Shown here in pieces: positions 27,702 through 40,000 of a stretch of DNA of 64,000 bases. The position numbers and the translations under genes were made by a program. Every line of letters starts with the position of its first letter. Positions within the stretch are counted from its first letter, which is position 1. Source of the DNA: Bugula neritina (taxonomy: Eukaryota; Bryozoa; Gymnolaemata; Cheilostomatida; Bugulidae). The notes below the pieces were generated by a model. It saw only the letters and a program-made list of their open reading frames with translations, was not told where the DNA came from and made no database searches. Location: positions 27,630,173 through 27,694,172 of the forward strand of contig OZ037766.1 in NCBI GenBank assembly GCA_964035545.1. Reading direction: 5' to 3'.

Positions 27702-27770
27702 CATTTTGATTATATTCATATTTTTAATGCTGTTACTAACAGCATTAAAAATATGAATATAATCAAAATG
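27702..27770. repeat. Perfect 31-bp inverted repeat with 7-nt loop
   Basis: The left arm at 27702-27732 starts CATTTTGATTATATTCATAT, and the right arm at 27740-27770 is its exact reverse complement over all 31 bases. The loop is TTACTAA. It could form a cruciform or an RNA hairpin. Confidence 0.9.
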
Positions 27771-28151
27771 TGTTAGTGACTGTTAGTGTTATTGACAAAT
27801 AATTTTTCAAACTTCAAATAAAATGCTTATAATATAAATAAAATATTAATTGAATTATTAATATAATAAGTTTAACTAATAAGTTACAAAATTATTCAAA
27901 AAATGTTTGTTTTTGTCATTCTATGATGTGGTCGGCAATGATTATCACTCTGAAATTTCATCAATATCATAATCATTATAATTTATTGAAATATATAATT
28001 ATCGTTATTATCAATCTATAAATACAAATTAAAATTGTAATTAACAATATAATATTTGGGATAAAGCAATAACAAATAGCCTTCATCTGTCTGGTTTTTT
28101 ACAAGTTATGTTTCAATATAATCATCGATTAAATTTAATTTGTAGGTAAAC

Positions 28152-29569
28152 ATGGCAGAACCATCATTAAAACCACTAGAGCCCACAGGTACCATCATAG
28201 ATGAGTTTGAAGACGCATTCCATTCGGTGTGCAAGTATTTGGATCAGGTACGTCTTGAAACACTTATTGGTAACCAAGCTGTCATTACTCTAAGGATTGG
28301 TCAATAAATTGCATATGATTTGCTGATATACTTGCTCGATAAGACCACACTATACATAGCTGCATCAGTATCTTAGATGTTTATACTTGTAAATTGTAGA
28401 TTGATGACAAGAAACCACATATGGAGGATATAAAGAGAGATGCTGACGTTTTGGTCAGCAGATTCATTGATGCCGGGCGAACTTGTGAACAGTATTTCTT
28501 ACAAAAGCATATTCAGGTAAACACATGCTGTTGCTACACAGTTTTGATCATGAACTATTTTTCTTTTTTATATAGAAGTTTAAAATTTGCAAATTTTTAC
28601 TTGTGTTCTAGTAGCTTGGTAATTATGTGCTTCTCATTAATATATTGTTTATTGCAACTCTCAAGAGCATGAAATTATGCATTATTAATGATATATTTTG
28701 AAGTACAACACTCCTACTTTATACTATTAATGCACAGATTGTTTGTAAATGTTGCAACTTATTAAATAATATTTCAATATCCAAGAGTTATGTTTGGCAG
28801 ATCGCCAACGCAAAGCCCGAACAAGTACTCAAAGAAGAATGTAATGAGTTGAGGCAGGAAATCACCAGAAAAGATGCTGCTATTGAAAGACATTATGAAA
28901 AGTAGGTCAATTATAACCACATGGTGTGCTATCATTCATAACAAATTAGGGTCATTTTTTCTAGCCATTACATCTCCGTCTCAAAAGTCATATATACTCT
29001 ATTCACCAACATAGCAATTATATATCATAAAAATTTTGAATACTCATTAAGAGTAAATACTTGAGCACCATTCTCTCTTTTTACCAGTGAAACTAGTGGT
29101 ATGATTTGGTTCACTTGTAGAAAAGCTCTGCTAATTCTCTTGTAATAAATTTTTTTGAAGCAGGTTTATCCTGGAGAATATGAATTCTGTCTTGCAGAAA
29201 CAAGTCTTGTTGAAGCGCCATTTATTTTCTACATAGTGACATGAGAAGTCTTTGTCCTCATTTAAATCCTAACCCATTGCAAACTGCATTGTTTTTATGC
29301 TATATACCCTTGCAAAATGTTTTATCGTTATAAGTTCATTTCTCTAAACTCATTATAATATGGTATTCAATGACTGTAACCGCTAATCGCAATCATCACT
29401 AAATGGGTTTAAGAAGTTGTGATTTGTTGAGCTAAGTTTGCTATTGTTTAGATTGAGAAGCTGGCAAGAAACACTTAAGCCTACTGCTGCTTCCAGAAAC
29501 CCCCAATCTAAACCTGGTCAACTTAGTAGAACTGGAGCTTCTTACAATGTCCATTCTCAGCCATCTTGA
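28152..29569 (+). CDS. MED28: Mediator complex subunit 28, 4 coding exons
   Basis: Encodes a 143-residue MED28, a Mediator subunit bridging transcription factors and RNA polymerase II in the nucleus. Exons 28152-28247, 28400-28516, 28801-28901 and 29452-29569, all in phase, 432 nt including TGA. Family features: an N-terminal helix TIIDEFEDAFHSVCKYL; then CEQYFLQKHIQ; then KPEQVLKEECNELRQEITRK and RHYEKLRSWQ, which form the characteristic coiled-coil segment. The length is slightly below vertebrate MED28 because the Pro/Gly-rich N-terminal extension is missing and the C-terminal tail is short and Ser/Gln-rich. The ATG at 28152 is the only sensible start. It follows a probable 3' splice site (GTAG then GTAAAC), so a 5' UTR intron is likely. 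Confidence 0.95.
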
Positions 29570-31023
29570 CATACTCTCTCACAATAAGACTGTTTGCCTA
29601 AGTATAATCTGTATATATAATTAAATTGCACTTATTTAGGATTGTGTAGAAAATATTTGATAAGACACATCATCTGTACAAATATAATTGATAGAGAGCT
29701 GTGCTGTACTTTGCATAGTGTGTTAGCAGCTTATCTCTAGTTATTTCTTCTCATACCCTCATTTTTGCCTTTTGTATTAAACTTTGTACATATTGTTTCG
29801 AGAGTAAATATATTATGTAAATTTGAGTTTCAGAGTTTTCTTTTGCTATTTTTGCGTAGATCTTGCTTTAAATATCTAGTGCTACATTCACCCACAATCT
29901 CCAGACCATATGTTACATCTCTGAATATTTACTTAAAAAATAGTGTGAGATGGTGGAAGATTGCATTATAGGGCATTCTTATATTATAAATTTCGTTTGC
30001 AGTATTGAAAAATGTTAATATGCATATATTGCGGCCTAAATGGCATCCTTTTCGCACTATATTGGTACTAGCCTGAATTTTAGCAGCGGGATTGTTTGCA
30101 TGCATCTCAAAACAATCATCTTTAGTTGCAAAGGTTTTGTGAAGAATCGATGTTGACCCTGCCTACTCCACATGCATCCAAATGAGTGCTCTATCTAAGT
30201 TATGCCTAGTATTCTAGCATAGTTTTTGTAGATAGGAATTACTTTCTCATACTTTTTGTGTTTGTGTATCACCTGTGGAAAGCTGTGATGGTAGGCAGAT
30301 ACTTATATCTACAAATTCTAACTTCTATTTTTAGCAAATTTACTAATTGGTGTCACTTATGCACAATAGTGTGTCTCAAAATATAAATATATTGTTTTCG
30401 CAAGTATAAATAGGCTGATTATCAAAATTTTGACTGATTTTGTATCAATTAGTACTGTGTAAAAGTTTTAGTTCAACAGATTTCTTAATTCATTGCTTAT
30501 GGTGAGTTATTCGCTTGCAGGAATCAGTTTTGTGTACATCCTGTCATTTACTATGACAAGTACTATGACAAGCATTATATTAGGTCACCCCTTTATCATG
30601 ACACTCATACTAAAGTGCCTTCATTTTGACATGTTCATAACACATACTTTGACACCTTCTTTATAACACTTTTTATTATGGAACTTTCATGTTGACACTT
30701 TTTATTATGATACCTCCATGACACATTAGCAGTGCTGTAGTAACATCCTAATGTACTGTGAAGCTGTGCTGTGAAAGTCTCTTTCAATATCTTAGTGTAT
30801 CTAACTTGTCTTATCTCTTTCTTTGGTAATTATCTAATCTCATGTTTACACAGCATCTGGGGAGGACTTAAATTATCTTACAGATAATAGATATCAGAAT
30901 CTACCACATAAAGAAATGGGTGGTTACATGCCCCTCTCCTTCCAGTATATTTGTGGGGTTGAAGCTAAGGCTAAGAAATTCATGAACTTTGTCTTGTGTT
31001 TTGGTTGTCGGTAATTTGCCAAG
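29570..31023 (+). other. MED28 3' flank and upstream region of the SVEP1-like gene
   Basis: No coding exon recognised. Around 30540-30720 there are loose repeats of TATCATGACACT- and CATGTTGACACTTTTTATTA-like words. The downstream promoter should be in the right part, but I cannot point to a specific element. Confidence 0.45.
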
Positions 31024-34000
31024 ATGGCTGAAGTGAAGGTGATGCTGATATTTGCTGTTTTAGCTCTCATTTGTCTTTTTCCTGGTAATCGAGCTCTCAC
31101 ATTCAGAGAGGTGAGTTTAAAGTTTATCCAATTGTTGGCGCCAAGAGTGAATATTGATTTACTGAAAGTATTATATTCATTGCTTCAATAAGTACAGCAG
31201 TTTAAGGGAAGCCATTTGGTTGTGCTAAATGTAATAGTCCGTTAAGTTCACTTACTTCTTTTTCTTGGTAATCAAAAATGCATCAGTTCAAGGAAATGTT
31301 CTAAAACAGTTCTTAACTTGGTTCAAGATACAAATTATGCTTACAAATAGCCAGGGTTTTGCTTTTTAAGACATTGTTTACGGTACATTAATAAAATGTA
31401 ATCAGGTACATATAACACGTACTATATATACCGTACGCACACTCTAAGTTTCTGTAAATTGCATATAAATATTTGATATTCCAGAAAGCATCACAAGTCA
31501 AGTTAGATGCACAATGGATTGATGCAAAAGCCAATGATGTCGTGGACCTCATATTTGTTATGGACAGGAGTGGGAGCGTTGGTGGCAACTTCCCTAAAGC
31601 CAAAACGTTTGTTAAAGACTTCTTGGACTATTTCAGTATAGCACCCCAACACACTCAGGTAATTTTGGTGTAAATTGAATTCAGGTGGTGCGTATGTTGC
31701 TACAGGTAGCGTATGTGCTACCACAGGTAGTACATGTGTTATCACAGGTAGTGCATATCTTATCACAGGTAGTGCATGCAGTACCAGTATTGTGGGCATT
31801 GATAACTCAAACGACACATTATTTTATCTAGATGATAAGGTTGAACAATTTATCAAGCAATAAACACATATACTGTGTAAATGCTTATTTTAAGTCATGT
31901 ACATTATGTTATAAGAATTCAATTGCATAAAGGCTTAATGTTGGTGTATCATTTTTCTACATAATTATATTGGAGTAAAAAGATTGATTAAACCTTACCT
32001 TAAAAACATATAGTTAAATTGTAATTTGTAGTTATATTTAAATTTAATTCTACTATTCACCTTCAAATATATAAAGAAATGATATGAAGTGACCTGGACA
32101 CAGTTGAGCTAAAAATCTTGAGTATACTTTTATGTTTCCATGGCCTTTCTGGCTCAAATATATATATTAATACAAGTTTTGCAAGTGACAAGTCTTTTAC
32201 TTTTTGGCATTTGGTAGCAATAACTTGGCTCTTGAAACCGTTCACATTTTCTGTAGAGCCATTTATCACTGTATTTAGGTTGGAGTTGTGCTGTTTGACA
32301 ATGGGGTGTCTAACCCTGTGCCCCTAACACACAACAACCACAAATGTAAGTTTATGGGCCAATTGGAGAGAGATGTTCCCAACACCGTGGGAGGTCTAAC
32401 TAACGCATACGCAGGTCTGTCGTTTTTGCCTGTTGGATCTTTCTTTAATATTTTTATTGAAATTTTTTTTCACGTTAAACATAAATTTTACTTTTAACTG
32501 CGAAGACTACTTTGTGACAGTTGGATGATTTTTATCCTTGCGAAATGAGATTTTACTGGCAGTTGTATATGCCTGATGTTGAACCTGTTTCCTATGAGCT
32601 AACTATGTGTTAGTTATAAGGCTATATTACTCTGTCACAACTTGTTCCTTTTGTTTTGGCACACCACTATTGCTTTAATTCGAATATCACAAAGCTCTGC
32701 TGTGTTAGAAATGAAAGTACATCCATACCTTTCATGTCTGCACACTTCACTCATGCTATGGCCATTTGTGATTCATCTCTTTAGAGTTTCCACTATGCAT
32801 ACTTTCAATTTATAATTCAGGAGCACGTTTTTACTAAAATATTTATAATTACGAAGCACAAATTTACTAAAAGCATTTTTCCCGCTATGTGATTACAGGA
32901 TTAGAGTTTGCTGTGAATCTACTTCGAAAGAACAGCAGGAAAAATTTCGGAGCTTTCCCGGTTGTGGTGTTCATAACTGACGGTGACTACAATGTAGGAG
33001 GGAATCCCCTCCCTCAAGTGGAGGCCCTGAAAAGGGAAGGGGTATGTCTATGAACAGAACCTAAGTAACTTCCACTGTCCTCGTGTAATCTCACCTGAGT
33101 AGCAACACTTTCTTGAGTCTTTGGCATGTTGCCAAAGGGACACGGTGTAAAGTCAACTCTTTAATATGTTGCTTATATTGAGAATTATCTCAAAAATAGA
33201 ATTTATGAAAGATATTCTTATTCATATTTTTTTAACAATATACTTGAGAATGTTCTGAATTACATTTATAGTTGTGTTATAAGATATTATAGAATATTCG
33301 GCCAGATTACAATCTTAACTAACTTAATAGCTCAGAGGAACTGCTTCGTGAATCTGAAGGAGAAATCTGGTCTGCTTTTTGCATCCTTTTCGTGAAACAA
33401 GTCTAAAATATTTCATATCATGTCTATTATTACTCAGTAGCATTTTGATTAAAATATTTCTGGTCTTTTCTTAGTTGGATACTTTATTCATTTAAATAAA
33501 TTTAAAACATTATTTGGATACATTATTTTACCGATTTAGATATTGCAAACTTTCTCTTACTAAGGAAGTTCTCTGTGCCCCCCTCCCCCCAATGCTATTG
33601 TTACCTCATGTGGACTGTTGCAGGCTCTGTTGATTATTATTACCATCGGAAACAATCTCCGTAGAAAAGCAGAAATACTTGGATGGGCCAGTAAAGATAA
33701 TAGAAATCAGCCAATGGCCTTTCCAATTGAGAATTTTGATCAGTTTGCCCACTTGGCTCACTACATACATAAAGGTATGCTAAAATATAACATGCATTGA
33801 CTGTTTAAATGCTGTATAATAGTATAATTAGCTTCATGGTCTCGAATTACCTTATTCAGTCACCTAGTGTTTTTAAGCCTAGATAAACAAGTTCCCAAGG
33901 AAAGTTCTAGAAATAGTAAGTTTGTAAATTGTTCAACATCCAGCTAATCAAAATAAATTTTGTCATCAAATCTTCTGATTTCTAGTTTCACAACTAACGA

Positions 34001-37000
34001 GTCATTACAGCTAACCACAATTCCATTATTTATTGCAATAATGTAAAAACCCAACAGTATTTCTCATGTGCATTCAATTTTTTTGTCACATCTGCCAATA
34101 GTTTACGACATTTTTTGTAAAATAGTGACAAATGTTAATATTACACACATATCAAACTTTATATAGCCTATTGCTTGATATTTTTCAATATTTCTTTTGC
34201 CAATGTCCCATTCGTCAAGTTCCCTTGTCATAACTGTATATAGTCATTTAGAGTATGTTATGTATATGTATAAGTATATCTTGTTGTGTTATGTATATGT
34301 ATAAGTATATCTTGTTGTGTTATGTATATGTATAAGTATATCTTGTTGTGTTATGTATATGTATAAGTATATCTTGTTGTGTTATGTATATGTATAAGTA
34401 TATCTTGTTGTGTTATGTATATGTATAAGTATATCTTGTTGTGTTATGTATATGTATAAGTATATCTTGTTGTGTTATGTATATGTATAAGTATATCTTG
34501 TTGTGTTATGTATATGTATGAGTATATCTTGTTGTGTTATGTATATGTATAAGTATATCTTGTTGTGTTATGTATATGTATAAGTATATCTTGTTGTGTT
34601 ATGTATATGTATAAGTATATCTTGTTGTGTTATGTATATGTATAAGTATATCTTGTTGTGTTATGTATATGTATAAGTATATCTTGTTGTGTTATGTATA
34701 TGTATAAGTATATCTTGTTGTGTTATGTATATGTATAAGTATATCTTGTTGTGTTATGTATATGTATAAGTATATCTTGTTGTGTTATGTATATGTATAA
34801 GTATATCTTGTTGTGTTATGTATATGTATAAGTATATCTTGTTGTGTTATGTATATGTATAAGTATATCTTGTTGTGTTATGTATATGTATAAGTATATT
34901 TTGTTGTGTTATGTATACGTATAAGTATATCTTGTTGTGTTATGTATATGTATGAGTATATCTTGTTGTGTTATGTATATGTATGAGTATATCTTGTTGT
35001 GTTATGTATATGTATGAGTATATCTTGTTGTGTTATGTATATGTATAAGTATATCTTGTTGTGTTATGTATATGTATAAGTATATCTTGTTGTGTTATGT
35101 ATATGTATAAGTATATCTTGTTGTGTTATGTATATGTATAAGTATATCTTGTTGTGTTATGTATATGTATAAGTATATCTTGTTGTGTTATGTATATGTA
35201 TAAGTATATCTTGTTGTGTTATGTATATGTATAAGTATATCTTGTTGTGTTATGTATATGTATAAGTATATCTTGTTGTGTTATGTATATGTATAAGTAT
35301 ATCTTGTTGTGTTATGTATATGTATAAGTATATCTTGTTGTGTTATGTATATGTATAAGTATATCTTGTTGTGTTATGTATATGTATAAGTATATCTTGT
35401 TGTGTTATGTATATGTATAAGTATATCTTGTTGTGTTATGTATATGTATAAGTACATCTTGTTGTGTTATGTATATGTATAAGTACGTCTTTTTGTGTTA
35501 TGTATATGTATAAGTACATCTTGTTGTGTTATGTATATGTATAAGTACGTCTTTTTGTGTTATGTATATGTATAAGCACGTCTTTTTGTGTTATGTATAT
35601 GTATAAGTATATCTTGTTGTGTTATGTATATATATAAGTACATCTTGTTGTGTTATGTATATGTATAAGTATATCTTGTTGTGTTATGTATATGTATAAG
35701 TATATCTTGTTGTGTTATGTATATGTATAAGTATATCTTGTTGTGTTATGTATATATATAAGTACATCTTGTTGTGTTATGTATATGTATAAGTATATCT
35801 TGTTGTGTTATGTATATGTATAAGTATATCTTGTTGTGTTATGTATATGTATAAGTATATCTTGCATCGCAGGAACCCAGACCAGCAAGTTCCTGCCTAT
35901 CGATGACGCGGAATGCGGCAACAAATGTGACAAAGTCGGGGCGAGTGCTTCTGCCTGTGTTTGTGACACTCTGGCCTCCCGCGGTCAACCTACGTGTGGG
36001 TGTGACCCTGGACAGCATGTAAAGACCATCAACGGAAAGGATGGATGTGTCAGTAAGTACAGGATGTGATGTAATCTCAGCTTGTGAGGTTCGGCAGATG
36101 TACAGTATTTATGTGAACAGAGAAAAGGTGTTTGTAATGGAGAGCACTTTAACGATACTGAAATTCTTTAATAACTAAGTTATTATAGTGATTGCTTTGA
36201 CAAACTATAATTACCATATATGTTGCTGATTGCACTCTAGTTATATACTTTCTGCTGATTTCACTTTACTTATATTATAAATTCTGTTGATTTCACTTTG
36301 TCTACAGATTGTCCCTTGGGTTTTTACCAAGAAGAGAAGAATATCTTCAGATCCTGTAAGTCATGTCCTAAAGGGCAGACAACTCACGCCCCTCGCTCTG
36401 CTGACATTAGTCAGTGCGTATGCGGGGCGGGCTTCTGGAATCCCATTGATAAGTCTAGGAATCCCCACAAGGGCCAGTGTTCACGTGAGTTGTCCTCTCA
36501 GTCAGTATCTAGCAGCATGTGATGACTCTTAATTTTATTTGTTTAGTCAAATGAAAAAGATCTTCATTTTATTTTAAATTTATATGCAAAATATTATTGA
36601 AACTGTAGTGGGTTTGGCATTTGCCCAATGGGTTTATTTCATTTATTTCTACGAACTTCAACTTCATCTCAACTGATGTACTGTATAAACTATAAGCAAC
36701 AGTTAGTGGTTTCTATTAACTGGAATACTATACATGTAATTAGACTAGTTGTAGAGCTCAAAGTTTAGGACCTGACATTATAATAAAATTTATCAATGGG
36801 TGGAGCTACATGTTGAAGTTCTATGACATAAATAAATGCTTGAAATAAGCAAAATATTTCAACTAAATTTATAATAATAGAAATACCGGAATTATGGATA
36901 ACAGGGTAAAAATTGTAGTATATATAAGAATTTTCTTTTCCAAATACATGCGGGACACAGCTCCAAGATGGAAGTGTGTATAACTGTATACCAGTACAAC

Positions 37001-40000
37001 TGAAGCTAATACTCATTGCATTCAATACTACTGGCTATAGAATTTGAAGCTGCAAGAACTAAAATTATCTTCAGCATTCACTTCAAGTATAATGTTAGAG
37101 CTTAACCCCAATGACTTCTAGAGAACTAGGCCACTGATGTCTCACTGTAAAATCAGTGTCTGCTGATAACTCCAATTCTCTATTTTGAAATTTACAGGTT
37201 TGTATTAACCATTTATGAGGGAGTTGCATTACCTTGTTAAATAGCCTTATTGAGACAGTTACTACCATAAATTTAGGTGCCTGCAGTATTAAAGTGTCTA
37301 CACTCTACCCAAGTTAGGTGAAAGGTAGGGGTTTTGTCGAGTATAAAGCTTGAGTGATATTTATAGTACTGTGTCTGTTTGACAGCTGTGACATGTCAGA
37401 AAGATTCTCCACAACTACTTGACTCTCACTTCATAGCACTGAGTGGCAGTTGTCAATACACCTATGGGCAGTCATGTAACTATGAGTGCTTCAGAGGCTT
37501 TATTACTGCAGGAGTTAAAACTAGAACATGCCAGCAGAGTGGAAAGATGGACCCTCCACCCGCAATGTGTAGTGGTTAGTAGAACCAAAGCTAATTGCTT
37601 CTGCAATAAATGCTTGGTTTTAAAAATACTCTATTTTTAAAAAAAATGATGCTATATGCTACCAGTGTAATAAAAAAATTTTTTGTATTTGGTTTTGTTT
37701 GAAACTTTCAAGTTTCCTGATTCTGTTTTATAAATTTACTTTCACATAGACTAAATTGTTGTTTTTTTACTGGAATTTGAAAAATATCTTCAACATATAT
37801 GAATAGCCTATTTTATACTACCATCTTCTTATTATATTGACAGACGTTTAGTATTCACGTAGTACATAGTAACAATTCTATATGCTCTTCAATAGCCCTC
37901 CTGTGCCCCATCATGCCTAAAGTACCACACAGCACTGGCTGGATCTGCCTGAACCAAGGTAAGCAGGTAAGTGGTAAATACCCGTACAGAACTACCTGCG
38001 AGAACCACTGTAATGCTGGCTTCCTTCCCAGGCCAGACACTAACGAGTTCGTCATCTGTGGCCTCGACAACGACAGACTTACCGGCAAGTGGTCTGGATC
38101 AGGCCTAGTTTGTGAACGTAAGTCTTGTTTTATTGTACTATATATTCTGTGGTTTATGCTATTTTATATTGTATATTATGTAATATATTGCTGTTTTATA
38201 TTATATATTCTGTAATATGATGCTATGCTTTTATATACAATTACATGTTATCCACTTTACTGTATATAATCTTCTAAAAACTGCTCCATTTGTTTGTATC
38301 TCTAAAACGCATTTCTTGTTTCACACTGCACTATAAGTTACACGCATTGACATTGTCTATTGTATTATCTAATATAATCTTTTGCATGCACCATAGTATT
38401 CATGTTGTCCTGTAGTGCAACATGTTATAGTGTTACATGTTATAGCATAGTGTTACATGTTATGGCATAGTGTTCATGTTGTACTGTAGTTTGACATGTT
38501 GTACTGTAGTGTTACATGTTATAGCATAGCGCTCATGTTGTACTGTAGTGTCACATGTTGTACTGTAGTGCAACATGTTATGGTGTGTTCATGTTATAGC
38601 ATAATGTTACCTGTTATAGTGCAGTGTTACATGGTATGGCATAGTGTTCATGTTGTACTGTAGTGTGACATGTTGTACTGTAGTATGACATATTGCACTG
38701 ATGTTACAGCAAGGAAGTGCACTAACCTACCAGAGGTACTCAATGGTCAGTACAACCAGAGAGACTGCAGTCATCCCGCCTCTGACAGGACCTTTGGCAA
38801 AGTCTGCTCTGTATCGTGTAATCACGGCTTCGTCATCTCCGAAAAGGTGGAGTGGACGTGCCAGGACGATGGACAGTGGACCAACTATGATAAGACTGTC
38901 AAATGTAAAGGTAGGCAACTCTTATTTGATAGGTAATTCCATATAGGGTAGGCAACTCCTATATAAATAGTGATTTTGTGTAGAACAAAAACTGTATTTC
39001 ATAATTTATACCAGTTTCTTTTTACAGCTGAACAGTCATGATAAATGCTTAGTCCTGTTATTGCAGGTTGAGATGTTGTGTTCTGAGTTTACCTGTAGTT
39101 CTACCTGCTCTGTTTTGTACTAAGGTTTCTGTAGTTTGTTTCCTTGCTGTGATGTAGATATAACACCACCTCAAATCCTAAGCTGCCCCCAACATCTCAC
39201 TGTGCCCAATGCAGAGAATGAAGGCTACGCTATCGTGAAGCTCTTACCACTAGATGCTATTGACAATGATGGAGCCACCACCATAGACCAAACTCTACAC
39301 TTACAGCCTGCAGGTAACTTAACACCATAGACCAAACCCTGCACTTACAACCTGCAGGTAACTTAACACCATAGACCAAACTCTGCACTTACAACCTGCA
39401 GGTAACTTAACACCATAGACCAAACTCTACACTTACAGCCTGCAGGTAACTTTTCACTATAGCCCAAACTCTGCACTCGCAACCTGTAGGCCACTACATG
39501 GCATGATATTGGTGTCATAACTCCTCTCTCCGCGTCTACTGAGGGCATATCAACTAACTCACTATAAATCTAGCTGAAGTACTATTAGAGGCTCATTAAT
39601 CTTTTTTTAGGAGAAATATTAGTATAATTTTTAAGCTTTACGACAAATTCATGTCTTTGTTGGAAATCACAAATATTCGCTGAGTTTAGAGTTATCTCGA
39701 CATGTCAGATACTGGATGTTTCCTTGCTGTACCCAGCATGCTAGTGCTCAGTCACTCATCAATGTAGTGATGTCCCACCTGCCAATTACCTTCAACCACC
39801 TGTCTCTCTGTGCCATGTGTAGGAAGTTCCAGAATAGATGAATATCCGTGCAACAGTAAAGACTGCGGGGAGACAACTTTTAATCTTCCGATTGGCACTT
39901 CAACTGTGAACTTTACTGTGAGTGACCGTTCCGGCAATTCTGACAGTTGTATATACCAGGTAACTGTGCAAGGTAAGTTGTATATACCAGGTAACAGTGC

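Larger units (their letters stand above)
26091..28151. other. SPT20 3' UTR and intergenic region up to MED28
   Basis: No coding exon seen. A candidate AATAAA lies at 26863-26868, about 770 nt after the SPT20 stop. From about 27420 the DNA becomes very AT-rich with ACTATAAGTATA-type repeats (27466-27541) and a perfect hairpin at 27702-27770. An acceptor-like TTTAATTTGTAG just before 28146 suggests that MED28 has an upstream non-coding 5' exon. Confidence 0.5.

Noticed and set aside
34254-35864. Possible CRISPR-like array of 31-bp repeats
   Set aside because: The repeats are directly adjacent with no unique spacers, and the setting is an animal intron. It is a minisatellite.
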